Shown in pieces: positions 1 through 8,393 of a stretch of 64,000 nucleotides of DNA. The translations under genes were made by a program, and so were the position numbers. This DNA is from Sphingomonas sp. (GTDB lineage: Bacteria; Pseudomonadota; Alphaproteobacteria; Sphingomonadales; Sphingomonadaceae). The notes under the pieces were generated by a model. That model was given only the letters and a program-made list of their open reading frames with translations, was not told where the DNA came from and searched no databases. The DNA is taken from the NCBI RefSeq assembly GCF_019746665.1, contig NZ_JAIERS010000006.1:207432-271431 (forward strand). Reading direction: 5' to 3'. Each line of letters begins with the position of its first letter. Positions within the stretch are counted from its first letter, which is position 1.

Positions 1-655
1 TGCCGATCCCTTCGATCGCCGCCCCCATCGCGACCAGGCAGCGGCAGAGATCGACGATTTCGGGCTCGCGCGCGGCATTGTCGATGCGGGTCGGACCGCT
101 GGCCGTAACGGCGGCCATGATCGCATTCTCGGTCGCGCCCACCGAGACGATCGGAAAATGGACGCGCCCGCCCGGCAACCGGCCCTTGGGCGCCGTCGCC
201 CGCACATAGCCGGCGGCGAGTTCGATCTCGGCGCCCAGCGCTTCCAGCGCCTTCAGGTGCAGGTCGATCGGCCGGTTGCCGATCGCGCAGCCGCCGGGCA
301 GCGACACCGTCGCCTCGCCCGCGCGGGCGACCAGCGGCCCCAGCACCAGGATCGAGGCGCGCATTTTGCGCACGATGTCATAGGGCGCGACCGTCGAGGT
401 GAGCCGGTTCGCGCGCAGCGTCATCACCCGGCCGAAATCCTCCGGCCGCGCGCCTTCGACCAGCGTCGACACGCCGAGCTGGTTGAGCAGATGCCCAAAG
501 GTGTCGACATCGGCCAGGCGCGGCAGGTTGCGGAGCGTCAGCGGCTCTTCGCTGAGCAGCGCGCAGGGCATCAAGGTGAGGGCGGCGTTCTTGGCGCCCG
601 AGATCGGCAGGCGGCCGGCAAGGGCATTCCCGCCCCGGATCAGGATTCGGTCCAT
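1..655 (-). CDS. murA: UDP-N-acetylglucosamine 1-carboxyvinyltransferase MurA (3' end beyond window)
   Basis: MurA transfers enolpyruvate from PEP to UDP-GlcNAc, the first committed cytoplasmic step of peptidoglycan synthesis. Reading leftward from the ATG at 655, the protein begins [14 protein letters not shown] and contains the family's early ISGAKNAAL segment, which carries the lysine and asparagine that bind UDP-GlcNAc. [15 protein letters not shown] and [11 protein letters not shown] follow, all diagnostic of EPSP-synthase-fold MurA enzymes. About 218 residues are visible, roughly half of the usual length of about 420, and the C-terminal half lies outside the window. The catalytic cysteine loop is recognisable near GGCAIG. 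The gene is divergent from the Crp/Fnr regulator at 769. The identification is secure, and only completeness cannot be judged. Confidence 0.95.
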   Translation of the reverse strand, partial: MDRILIRGGNALAGRLPISGAKNAALTLMPCALLSEEPLTLRNLPRLADVDTFGHLLNQLGVSTLVEGARPEDFGRVMTLRANRLTSTVAPYDIVRKMRASILVLGPLVARAGEATVSLPGGCAIGNRPIDLHLKALEALGAEIELAAGYVRATAPKGRLPGGRVHFPIVSVGATENAIMAAVTASGPTRIDNAAREPEIVDLCRCLVAMGAAIEGIG

Positions 656-768
656 CGCCGAGCTTCTAGCGCAGCTATGGCAAGGTTCAAGCCGGCGCTT
701 GATCGACTTTAATGCGCATATCGCCGCGCGCTGCTTTGACACGCCTCTTGTTTAGGGGAAGGCCAAAG

Positions 769-1524
769 GTGGCAACAAGTTGTCTGGCGGACCGGTTGGG
801 GCGGCTGGTCGCGCTTACCGAGGCGGAGGCCGCGGCGCTGGGTGCGCTAGGGTTGCGCGAACGCACATTGCGTCGCGGCGCCACGTTGCAGCGCGCGCAG
901 GAGCCGGTTGGCGAAATCTATGTGCTGAAGCACGGGATGCTGATGAGCTATCTGCTGACCGGGGAAGGCAGCCGCCAGATCGTGCGTTTCCATTCCGATG
1001 GCGACCTGGTCGGCATGGCCAACCTCGCCTATCGCGCCGCGCCCGAGGCGATCGCGGCGCTGACCGACGCGACCGTGCTGCCGGTCGAGCTGGCGGCGCT
1101 GGGGACGTTGATCGCCGCCCATCCCAGGATTGGCGCGCTGCTGCTGGCCGATGCCCAGCTGGCGCAGGTGTCGCTCGCCGAGCGGCTCGCCGCGCTCGGC
1201 CGGCTCGACGCCAAGGCGCGGGTCGCGGGGGTGCTGGTCGAGCTTGATCGCCGGTTGCGCGAAAGCGGCGCGACGAGCTTCCCGCTTGCCTTGACCCAGG
1301 AGGAGATTGGCGACGCGACCGGGCTCACCGCCGTTCACGTCAACCGGATGCTCCGGCAGTTGGTGCAGGAGGGCTTGATCGCGCGCGAGGGCGGGCGTGT
1401 GCGGTTGCTCGACGAAGACGCGCTCGCGCGCGCGGCCGGGCTGCTGCCCGGGCCGGCGCTTGATCTCGGCTGGCTGCCCCCGGCCGCTGAGGAGCGCGGG
1501 GTGGCGCGCGAGGGCCGGCTATAG
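769..1524 (+). CDS. Crp/Fnr-family transcriptional regulator
   Basis: This is a probable DNA-binding regulator of the CRP/FNR superfamily. An N-terminal cyclic-nucleotide-binding-like beta-roll covers about residues 15-125 (motifs GEIYVLKHGMLMSY and GDLVGMANL). A long dimer helix rich in LAERLAALGRLDAKAR follows, then a winged HTH whose recognition region reads QEEIGDATGLTAVHVNR. No N-terminal cysteine cluster typical of FNR iron-sulfur sensing is seen, so the signal is unknown. I prefer the GTG at 769 because AGGGGAAGG lies 6 bases upstream. An in-frame ATG at 712 would add 19 residues with no homology-like character. The stop overlaps the convergent monooxygenase gene by 6 bases. A degenerate TTGAT-N4-TTTAA at 699-712 might be an autoregulatory site, which is speculative. 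Confidence 0.88.
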   Translation: MATSCLADRLGRLVALTEAEAAALGALGLRERTLRRGATLQRAQEPVGEIYVLKHGMLMSYLLTGEGSRQIVRFHSDGDLVGMANLAYRAAPEAIAALTDATVLPVELAALGTLIAAHPRIGALLLADAQLAQVSLAERLAALGRLDAKARVAGVLVELDRRLRESGATSFPLALTQEEIGDATGLTAVHVNRMLRQLVQEGLIAREGGRVRLLDEDALARAAGLLPGPALDLGWLPPAAEERGVAREGRL

Positions 1525-2580
1525 CAGGCCGTGGTCGATCCGCGGCAGGACGTGGCGGGCGACCAGATCGGCCTCGGCGGCATGGGGATAGCCCGAGAGG
1601 ATGAACGCATCGATCCCCATCGCCCGGTAATCGTTGAGCTTGGCGACCACCTGGTCGGGATCGCCGACGATCGCCGCGCCGCAGCCGGAGCGCGCGCGGC
1701 CAATCCCGGTCCACAAATTGGCCTCGGCATAGCCATCGGCGTCGGCGCCTTCGCGCAAGGCGGCCTGCGCCGCGACCCCGGCTGAGGTGGCATCGAGCGA
1801 CTTGGCGCGGATCGCTGCCCCTTGCGCCGCGTCGAGCTTCGAGAGCAGCCGCTGAGCGTAAGCGCGCGCCTCATCCTCGGTCTCGCGCACGATCATGTGG
1901 CAGCGATAGCCGAACCTGAGCGTGCGGCCATATTTGGCGGCGCGCGCGCGCATGTCGGCGATGATGGCTTCTACCGCCTCGCGCTTGTCGGGCCACATCA
2001 GATAGACGTCGCAGCCCTTCGCCGCCGCCTCGCGCGCGTCCTCACTCAGCCCGCCGAAATATAGCTGCGGCGCCTTGCCCGACAGCGTGCCGATGCGCGG
2101 CGGATCGAGTTTCAGCCGCCAGAACTCGCCCTGGTGATCGAGCGGTTCGCCGTTCAGGAGCGTCTTCAGAATGTGCATCGCCTCGACGGTGCGGGCATAG
2201 CGGGGCGCCGACGCCAGCGTTTCGCCCGGCATGTCGGACGAGATGATGTTCACCTTCAGCCGCCCGCCGAGCATCCGGTCGATCGTCGCGATCTGGCGCG
2301 CGAGTTGGGGGGGCCAGCTTTCGCCGACGCGCACCGCCATCAGCAGCGCGAGTCGCCGGAGCATCGGCGCGATCCCGGCCGCGAAAGCCGTGGTGTCGAT
2401 CCCCAGCGCGTAGCCCGACGGGAGCAGGATATTGTCGAACCCGCCGGTTTCGGCCTGCAGGACAATGTCGCGGCAATGTTCCCAGCTCGACTTCAGGCGC
2501 GCGTCCGGCACGCCGAGAAACTCGTAATCATCGTCGCACAGCGCCGAGAACCAGCTTATTTCGCAAGGGGCCAGGGTCAC
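1519..2580 (-). CDS. SsuD/SmoC-like FMNH2-dependent sulfonate monooxygenase (LLM class)
   Basis: Luciferase-like flavin monooxygenase of 353 residues. The family member SsuD uses FMNH2 and O2 to split C-S bonds of alkanesulfonates, giving an aldehyde and sulfite. The key SsuD residues fall at the same numbers here: Arg226 and His228 (in GYRCHMIV), Arg297 (in RARSGCG) and Tyr331 (in ILSGYPH). Cys54 of E. coli SsuD is not conserved. The GTG start at 2580 has GGGAGAAAG upstream and overlaps the stop of the aldo/keto reductase gene by 4 bases (GTGA), so the two are translationally coupled. Coupling to an aldo/keto reductase matches the sulfoquinovose monooxygenase SmoC with its partner SmoB in Agrobacterium. 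The substrate assignment is inference; the family assignment is strong. No flavin reductase lies beside it. Confidence 0.85.
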   Translation of the reverse strand: MTLAPCEISWFSALCDDDYEFLGVPDARLKSSWEHCRDIVLQAETGGFDNILLPSGYALGIDTTAFAAGIAPMLRRLALLMAVRVGESWPPQLARQIATIDRMLGGRLKVNIISSDMPGETLASAPRYARTVEAMHILKTLLNGEPLDHQGEFWRLKLDPPRIGTLSGKAPQLYFGGLSEDAREAAAKGCDVYLMWPDKREAVEAIIADMRARAAKYGRTLRFGYRCHMIVRETEDEARAYAQRLLSKLDAAQGAAIRAKSLDATSAGVAAQAALREGADADGYAEANLWTGIGRARSGCGAAIVGDPDQVVAKLNDYRAMGIDAFILSGYPHAAEADLVARHVLPRIDHGLL

Positions 2581-3497
2581 GGCAGTCTTTCTCCCCGCGC
2601 GGCGACGAGTACGTCGTACCAGCTCTGCCGCGTCCAATTGATCGTGAAGGCCCCGCTGAGTTCGGCGATGCGCGCGGGGTTCTGGGTGCCGACGATCGGG
2701 ATGGCGCGCGCCGGGTGCGCCATCACCCAGCCATAAGCGGCGGCGGCGCGGCTGACGCCATGTTCGACCGCGACCGCGTCGAGCGCGGTGCACACCGCAT
2801 GGGCGCGGCTGTCCTGCGGGGCGCCGATCCGCCCGCCCCCAAGCGGCGACCAGGCGAGTACCGCCAGATCCTCTGCCATCGCGTGGTCGAGCAGGCCACT
2901 GGTGATCGGCTCGAGGTGGAGGGGCGAGAATTCGGGCTGGGTCGAGGCGAGGGGCACGCTCAGGAAGCGCGCGAGCGCCTGATGCTGGGCAAGGGTGTAG
3001 TTGCTCACCCCGATCGCGCCGACCTTGCCGCTCGCCACCATGTCCTCCAGCGCCCGCGCGACCTCCTGCGGGTGGGTGAGGATGTCGGGGCGGTGGATCT
3101 GATACAGCTCGACCCGCTCCACCCGCATCCGCTTGAGCGATGCGTCGAGCGCCTCGACCAGATAGGCGGGGCTGCTGTTGTAGGGCACTGGCGGGGTGAT
3201 CCCGCCCTTGGTCGCGAGCACCAGCCGGTCGCGCAGGCCGGGGCTTTCGGCAAAGATGCGGCCGAGCAGCGCCTCGGCATCGCCAAAGCCGCCGCTGCCG
3301 TCGAAGCCATAGATATCGGCGGTATCGAACAGTGTGACACCCGCGCCAAGCGCGGCTTCGATCAGCGCGCGCCCTTCCGTTACCGTCGCGTGACCAAATC
3401 GCCACATGCCCCAGGCAATTGGCGAGACCATGATTCCGCTCTTGCCGAGCGGGCGCGGATCGGGTGTAACCCGCCAGCCATAGGACATCGTTGTCAT
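2577..3497 (-). CDS. Aldo/keto reductase (SmoB-like candidate)
   Basis: NAD(P)H-dependent reductase of 306 residues with a TIM-barrel AKR fold. The catalytic tetrad is visible as Asp58 (FDTAD), Tyr63 (DIYG), Lys97 (ATKGG) and His135 (QIHRPD). The cofactor-side segments WSPLGGGRIG and IPIVGTQNPARI are present. It is the first gene of a two-gene minus-strand operon and overlaps the downstream SsuD-like monooxygenase gene by 4 bases. In the sulfo-SMO pathway the equivalent enzyme SmoB reduces 6-dehydroglucose to glucose, and that role is inferred here from pairing alone. The start may be the ATG at 3497 or at 3488. Only about 26 bases separate it from the divergent Gfo/Idh/MocA gene. It could instead be a generic YdhF-type reductase. 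Confidence 0.88.
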   Translation of the reverse strand: MTTMSYGWRVTPDPRPLGKSGIMVSPIAWGMWRFGHATVTEGRALIEAALGAGVTLFDTADIYGFDGSGGFGDAEALLGRIFAESPGLRDRLVLATKGGITPPVPYNSSPAYLVEALDASLKRMRVERVELYQIHRPDILTHPQEVARALEDMVASGKVGAIGVSNYTLAQHQALARFLSVPLASTQPEFSPLHLEPITSGLLDHAMAEDLAVLAWSPLGGGRIGAPQDSRAHAVCTALDAVAVEHGVSRAAAAYGWVMAHPARAIPIVGTQNPARIAELSGAFTINWTRQSWYDVLVAARGERLP

Positions 3498-3523
3498 AGT
3501 GCGCGAACATAGAGGCCAAAGGG

Positions 3524-4612
3524 TTGGCAGAGCAAGTGAGATACGGCCTGATCGGGACCGGGATGATGGGGGTGGAGCACCTCAACAACCTGGCGATCAC
3601 CCCGGGCGCGGTGGTCACCGCGATCACCGATCCCGTCGCGACCTCGCTTACCTGGGCGCGGGCGGCACTTGGCGCGCATGCGAACGAGGTAAAGGCGTTC
3701 GATAGCCCGCAAGCGCTTGCCGCCTCGGGATTGTGCGACGCGGTGATCGTCGCGAGCCCCAACCACACCCACCGCGATGTGCTGGTGCCGCTGTTCGATG
3801 CCGGGCTCCACATCCTGTGCGAAAAGCCGCTCGCGACGACGCTCGAGGACGCGCGCTGGATCGTCGAGGAAGCCGCCAAAACGGACCGAGTTTTTTGGAC
3901 GGCGATGGAATATCGCTACATGCCGCCGGTCGCCGAGTTCATCCGCGCGCTGGCGGAGGGTGCCGTCGGCGCGCTGAAGATGCTCTCGATTCGCGAGCAC
4001 CGCTTCCCGTTCCTGGTGAAGGTCGGCAATTGGAACCGCTTCGCCCGCAACACCGGTGGCACGATGGTCGAGAAATGCTGCCATTTCTTCGATCTGATGC
4101 GGCTGATCGTCGGGTCCGAGGCGGTGCGCGTCTATTGCTCCGGCGCGATGGACGTGAACCATCGCGACGAGCTGTATGACGGTGCGGTGCCCGACATCAT
4201 CGACAACAGCTTCACCACCGTCGACTTCGCGAACGGGGTGCGGGCGATGCTCGATCTGTCGATGTTCGCGGAAGGGGCGGCGAACCAGGAGGAAGTCACC
4301 GCCGTCGGCGACCAGGCACGGCTCGACGTGTTCATTCCCGAAGGGGCGCTGGTGCACAGCCCGCGCACCGGCTTCGGCAATCCGAAGAAGGTCACCCGCC
4401 GGGTGGTCGAGGTCGATCCGGCGGCGCTCGCGGCGGGATCGCACCATGGGTCAACCTTTTACGAACACCAGAAGTTCATCGCGGCGGTGCGCGGCGAAGG
4501 TCTGGTCGAAGTCACCGCCGAGGACGGACTGCGCGCGGTCGCGATCGGCACGGCGGTGGAGATCAGCGCGCGGGAGAAGCGGGTCGTGGCGATGAGCGAG
4601 CTCGGTTTCTGA
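3524..4612 (+). CDS. Gfo/Idh/MocA-family NAD-dependent oxidoreductase or glycosidase
   Basis: 362-residue protein with an N-terminal Rossmann fold (YGLIGTGMMG near residues 7-16), the family hallmark CEKPLA, and a C-terminal alpha/beta domain containing the active-site region around GGTMVEKCCHFFDLMR. Family members oxidise sugars, or act as NAD-dependent glycosidases through a transient 3-keto intermediate. One such glycosidase group (GH188) cleaves sulfoquinovose glycosides and is reported beside sulfoquinovose monooxygenase genes. That role fits the neighbours but is inference. The start is probably TTG at 3524, with GAGG 8 bases upstream; GTG at 3536 is the latest start that keeps the Rossmann motif. 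It is divergent from the reductase/monooxygenase pair and followed after 95 bases by a TonB receptor. An ordinary inositol or sugar dehydrogenase cannot be excluded. Confidence 0.87.
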   Translation: MAEQVRYGLIGTGMMGVEHLNNLAITPGAVVTAITDPVATSLTWARAALGAHANEVKAFDSPQALAASGLCDAVIVASPNHTHRDVLVPLFDAGLHILCEKPLATTLEDARWIVEEAAKTDRVFWTAMEYRYMPPVAEFIRALAEGAVGALKMLSIREHRFPFLVKVGNWNRFARNTGGTMVEKCCHFFDLMRLIVGSEAVRVYCSGAMDVNHRDELYDGAVPDIIDNSFTTVDFANGVRAMLDLSMFAEGAANQEEVTAVGDQARLDVFIPEGALVHSPRTGFGNPKKVTRRVVEVDPAALAAGSHHGSTFYEHQKFIAAVRGEGLVEVTAEDGLRAVAIGTAVEISAREKRVVAMSELGF

Positions 4613-4707
4613 GCGGAAGGCACAAGCAAAAGTTTCAAGGACGAAGCAACAAAGCGCCTAGCGCAAACCGCCCCATCGCGAAGAATGGGCAGCAAAGGGA
4701 GGGATGG

Positions 4708-7140
4708 ATGACCAAGTTTCTTCTGATGAGCGGTGGCGCCGCGCTGGCGCTGGTGGCGAGCCCGGCGTTCGCCCAGACCGCGCCCGCCGCCCAGGCCCCC
4801 GCCGCGAGCCCCGCGACGGCCAGCGACGGCGAGGAAGGCGTGCCCGCTGACATCATCGTCACCGCGCAGAAGCGCAGCGAGCGCCTGCAGGACGTGCCGA
4901 TCGCGGTGTCGGTGGTGAGCAGCGAGCAGCTCGCCCGCGCCGGCGTGCTCAATATCGAGAACGCGCAATATCTGGTGCCTTCGCTCAACTTCCGCAAATC
5001 GGGCACCGCGCTCAACCAGTCGCTGTTCCTGCGCGGCGTCGGCACATCGACCTTCTCGATCGCGGGCGAACCCTCGATCACCACGGTCGTCGACGGCGTC
5101 GTCTATCAGCGCTCGGGCGAGGCGTTCAGCGACCTGATCGACATCGACCGGATCGAGGTGCTGCGCGGGCCGCAAGGCACGCTGTTCGGCAAGAACAGCT
5201 CGGCGGGCGTGATCAACATCGTCACCAAGCGCCCGGGAGACACCTTCGGCGGCTATGGCGAGGCCGGCTATTTCTTTGACAACGGCACCGAATACCGGGT
5301 GCGCGGCGCGCTCGACCTGCCGGTGATCACCGACAAGCTCGCGGTGCGGCTGACCAGCGCCTATACCAATTACGACGGCAATATCTTCAACACCACGACC
5401 AACCGCCGCGTGAACGGCTATGAGCATTTCGGGATCCGTGGGATCGTCGTCGCGAAGCCGATCGAGGATCTGACGCTCACCGTCATCGCCGATTATCACA
5501 CCAATACCGATAATTGCTGCGGCGAAGTGATCGGAACGCCACCCGTGGTGAGCGCCGCCAATACCTATGCCGCGCAGATCGCCGCGGTGCTGCCACCGCA
5601 ACTGGGCGATCGTACGCGCGCCCTTGCGCAGAATCTCGTTACCTCGACGCTGGAGGATGGCTGGGGCGTCTCGTTGCAGGCCGATGTCGATCTGAACGGC
5701 GGCACGCTCACCTCGATTTCGTCGTACCGCAAGTGGAACAATAGCGAGATTCGCGACGGTGATTTTCTGCCGCAGGCCTATGTCGGCGGCGGGCTCAACC
5801 AGCTGCACGACGTTGGCCCGCAGCGCACCGACACGATCACCCAGGAACTGCGCATCGCCTCCGAAAAGGGCAAGCTGATCGACTATGTCGTCGGCGGCTT
5901 CTACTCGCGCGCTTATTCGGAGCGCGTGTTCAGCCGATCGGACATCGTCTGCACGCTGACGCCTGCCCCGGCCGCGCTCACCCCCTGCACCGCGCCGGGA
6001 ACGGCGGTGACGCGCCCGTTCGGCACCGCCTTCTTCGGCTCGACCTTCCAGAACGCGGCAGTGTTCGGCCAGGCGACGCTGAACCTGAGGCGCAATTTCC
6101 GCCTGATCGGTGGCGTGCGCTACACCTATGACGCGCTGAGCGTGTTCCACAGCCGCCAGACGACGCTGGCCGGCCCCGGCATCCAGCCCAATTTCGATCA
6201 GGGCGTGTTCAACCTCTACCAGCAACTGGTCGCCGCCGGCACCACGCCGAGCGCGGCGGTCACCGCGTCGCCCGCGGGATCGAACGGGGTGCCGTTCCGT
6301 ACCTCGACCACCGCCGACAATGTGTCTGGCCGGGTGGGCTTCCAATATGAAATCACGCCGCAGGTGACGACCTACTTCACCTATTCGCGCGGCTATAAGG
6401 GTCCGGCGTACAATATCTTCTACAACCTGACCGCGACCGGTACCAACGTGATCGCGCCGGAAACCTCGAACGCGTATGAGATCGGCCTGAAGAACAGCTT
6501 GTTCGACGGCAAGCTGGTGCTCAACATCGCTGGCTATTACGCCGAATATCAGAACTTCCAGGCCAACAACCCCGATGTGGTGGCGGGCGTGATCGTCACC
6601 CGCTTCACCAACGCCGGCGACGTTTCGACGCGTGGTGTCGAGGTTGATGCGATCTATCGCCCGACCCGCGACCTGAGCTTCAACGGTGGCTTTGCCTATA
6701 CCGATGCCCGGGTCGATCGCTTCAACGCCCCGATCGGCGCCAACGGCGTTCCCTCGGCCACGATCCCGAACGGTACGCCCCTCGCCTATGCGCCGAAGGT
6801 GAAGGCCAATCTGGGCGTGAATTATCGCTGGCGCACGCAAGGGCCGGTCGATCTCGAATTCGGCGCGCAAGGCTCGTATCAGTCGAGCCAGTTGTCGCAG
6901 TTCGACGCGAGCGCGGCCATCCGCGCGGCAACAACGATCCGCGCCTATTCGCTGCTCGATCTGCAGGCGTCGATCGTCGACCCCAAGGACAAGTTCCGCA
7001 TCACTTTCCTGGCGAAGAACGTCGCGGACGAAAGCTTCGCGGCGGCGATCACCAGCGGCGGGCCTTACGGCAGCTTCCGCTACCTGATCCCGCGCGAAGC
7101 GAACCGTTACTTCGGGGTGCAGGGCCGGTTCAATTTCTGA
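4708..7140 (+). CDS. TonB-dependent outer-membrane receptor
   Basis: 810-residue receptor for energised uptake of a substrate across the outer membrane. A signal peptide (about residues 1-22, ending in SPAFA) is followed by a linker rich in Ala and Pro. A TonB-box-like IIVTAQKRSERLQDVPIAV opens the plug domain, which contains VLRGPQGTLFGKNSSAGVINI. The remainder is a long beta-barrel ending in the aromatic terminus RFNF. AGGGAGGG lies just before the ATG at 4708. It follows the Gfo/Idh/MocA gene on the same strand, so it probably imports the compound that gene cluster metabolises. A short GC-rich hairpin follows at 7150-7171. The ligand cannot be read from sequence. This receptor type is common in sphingomonads, where it often replaces porins for sugars and other organics. 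Confidence 0.93.
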   Translation: MTKFLLMSGGAALALVASPAFAQTAPAAQAPAASPATASDGEEGVPADIIVTAQKRSERLQDVPIAVSVVSSEQLARAGVLNIENAQYLVPSLNFRKSGTALNQSLFLRGVGTSTFSIAGEPSITTVVDGVVYQRSGEAFSDLIDIDRIEVLRGPQGTLFGKNSSAGVINIVTKRPGDTFGGYGEAGYFFDNGTEYRVRGALDLPVITDKLAVRLTSAYTNYDGNIFNTTTNRRVNGYEHFGIRGIVVAKPIEDLTLTVIADYHTNTDNCCGEVIGTPPVVSAANTYAAQIAAVLPPQLGDRTRALAQNLVTSTLEDGWGVSLQADVDLNGGTLTSISSYRKWNNSEIRDGDFLPQAYVGGGLNQLHDVGPQRTDTITQELRIASEKGKLIDYVVGGFYSRAYSERVFSRSDIVCTLTPAPAALTPCTAPGTAVTRPFGTAFFGSTFQNAAVFGQATLNLRRNFRLIGGVRYTYDALSVFHSRQTTLAGPGIQPNFDQGVFNLYQQLVAAGTTPSAAVTASPAGSNGVPFRTSTTADNVSGRVGFQYEITPQVTTYFTYSRGYKGPAYNIFYNLTATGTNVIAPETSNAYEIGLKNSLFDGKLVLNIAGYYAEYQNFQANNPDVVAGVIVTRFTNAGDVSTRGVEVDAIYRPTRDLSFNGGFAYTDARVDRFNAPIGANGVPSATIPNGTPLAYAPKVKANLGVNYRWRTQGPVDLEFGAQGSYQSSQLSQFDASAAIRAATTIRAYSLLDLQASIVDPKDKFRITFLAKNVADESFAAAITSGGPYGSFRYLIPREANRYFGVQGRFNF

Positions 7141-7149
7141 TGCCCGGCG

Positions 7150-7171
7150 GGCGGGCGCGGTGGCGCCCGCC
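7150..7171. terminator. GC-rich hairpin between convergent genes
   Basis: GGCGGGCGC (7150-7158) and GCGCCCGCC (7163-7171) form a perfect 9-bp stem with a 4-base loop, placed exactly between the stop of the TonB receptor gene and the stop of the convergent plsC-like gene. No T-run follows on either side, so it may be a weak bidirectional terminator or mRNA 3'-end stabiliser. Confidence 0.4.
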
Positions 7172-7857
7172 TAACCTTCGAGCGCGTTGATCGCGGCGTG
7201 AACCTGCTCCTCGATCGCCTCGCGTGAGAGGCCCGGCGGGATGGGCTCGCCAAAGCGGAAGGTAACGACACCGGCGCGCTTGGTCCCTTTCTTCGGCCAG
7301 ACGACACCGGAGTCGATCGCGATCGGCACCACCGGCCGATCGAAGGCGCGGTAGAGCCCGGCGAAGCCCGAACGCAGCGGCGGCGTGGCCCCAGCCGGCA
7401 CGCGCGTCCCCTCGGGAAAGATCAGCACCGATCGCCCCGCGCTCTTGGCCGCCTTGGCATCGGCCATCATCGCCCGGAGCGCCTTGGCGGATGCCTCGCG
7501 ATCGACGACGATCGCGCCATAGCGCCGCGCCGCCCGGCCCCAGAGCGGGATGGCCATCAACTCCTGCTTCAGCACGATCACCGGATCGACCAGGGCGAGC
7601 GCGAGTTCGAAGGTCTCGTAGAACGCCTGGTGCTTGGCGGCGAACAGATATTGCCCCGGCGGCGGCGCGCCTTCGAAGCGACTGGTGATGCCGAGCAGCC
7701 AGCGGGCACACCAACGGTGGAAGCGGCACCAGCCATGGACATTCGCCAGCAGCGCTCCACGCGACAGCCGCATCGTCACCGGGGTCGCCAGCACGAATGG
7801 CACCGAGCCAAGATAGAAGACGATCAGAAACGCCCAGGTCCGCAAGCGCCGGATCAT
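7171..7857 (-). CDS. plsC: 1-acyl-sn-glycerol-3-phosphate acyltransferase (PlsC family)
   Basis: Inner-membrane acyltransferase of 228 residues that makes phosphatidic acid from lysophosphatidic acid. A hydrophobic N-terminal helix (WAFLIVFYLGSVPFVLA) is followed by the segment AAKHQAFYETFELA. This is a variant of the usual NHxxxxD box, with KHQAFYE in its place. The substrate-binding FPEGTR motif is present (LIFPEGTRVPAGA). The ATG at 7857 overlaps the stop of the upstream ydcF-like gene by 4 bases (ATGA); a GTG at 7866 would add three residues. It is the last gene of the ftsE-ftsX-ydcF-plsC operon, each member overlapping the next by 4 bases. Specific acyl-donor preference is unknown, and it could be a paralogue of the main PlsC. 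Confidence 0.85.
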   Translation of the reverse strand: MIRRLRTWAFLIVFYLGSVPFVLATPVTMRLSRGALLANVHGWCRFHRWCARWLLGITSRFEGAPPPGQYLFAAKHQAFYETFELALALVDPVIVLKQELMAIPLWGRAARRYGAIVVDREASAKALRAMMADAKAAKSAGRSVLIFPEGTRVPAGATPPLRSGFAGLYRAFDRPVVPIAIDSGVVWPKKGTKRAGVVTFRFGEPIPPGLSREAIEEQVHAAINALEG

Positions 7858-8393
7858 GCGTCCCACCCCAGCCAGATCGCCGCGCGCCGCAACAGGAACT
7901 TGTTGTACTCGGCCAGCAGCAGCGGCGCCTTGGGGTGTCCGGGCACGCCATCGCCGAGCACCGTAATCGAGGAGTCGTCGAGCACGGCTTCCAACTCCAT
8001 CGTCGCGCGCCGCAAATGCCAGTCCGAGGTGACGAGCCGCACGCTCTTATAGCCGTGCGCGCGCAGCCAGGCGCTGGTCTCCTCCGCGTTCGAGCGGGTG
8101 TCGACGGCTTCGTGCCCCAGATCGACGCAGCAGGCGAACAGCGCGGGCGAGGCGCGGTTGCTCATCGCCAAGTCGATCGGCCGCACCGCGGTGCCGACGC
8201 CCGTCACCAGCAATCGCTTTGCGGCGCCCGCCCTCAGCAGATCAAGCCCGCGATCGATCCGCCCCGCCCCTCCGGTCAACACCACGATTGCATCGGTGCG
8301 GCGTGTATCCGCGGGGCCGGGCAGGAACAGCATGAACCAGCCAAACCCCAGCGTCCACGCCAGCGCCACGACCGCGACCAGCCGGCGGATCAC
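7854..8393 (-). CDS. YdcF/DUF218-family membrane-anchored protein
   Basis: 179-residue protein with one N-terminal membrane helix ([21 protein letters not shown]) and a DUF218 (YdcF/ElyC/SanA) domain. Characteristic pieces are [29 protein letters not shown], then [12 protein letters not shown] and [11 protein letters not shown]. Family members are linked to envelope or peptidoglycan-precursor homeostasis, but the biochemical activity is not settled. The GTG at 8393 overlaps the ftsX stop (GTGA), so it is cotranslated with ftsX. Longer in-frame starts exist inside ftsX but encode Arg/Ala-rich sequence without family resemblance. Placement between ftsX and plsC supports an envelope role. Confidence 0.85.
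   Translation of the reverse strand: MIRRLVAVVALAWTLGFGWFMLFLPGPADTRRTDAIVVLTGGAGRIDRGLDLLRAGAAKRLLVTGVGTAVRPIDLAMSNRASPALFACCVDLGHEAVDTRSNAEETSAWLRAHGYKSVRLVTSDWHLRRATMELEAVLDDSSITVLGDGVPGHPKAPLLLAEYNKFLLRRAAIWLGWDA

Noticed and set aside
1519..3879. A single 786-residue minus-strand reading covering the monooxygenase and beyond
   Set aside because: Only the part after 2580 resembles a protein family; the upstream stretch is out of frame with the real aldo/keto reductase and is a by-product of high GC content.
4459..6870. 803-residue open frame antisense to the TonB receptor gene
   Set aside because: Arg/Asp/His-rich composition without domains, exactly opposite a clear receptor gene. Similar shadows lie opposite pepN (13902-16349), uvrC (36416-38341) and polA (56305-58308).
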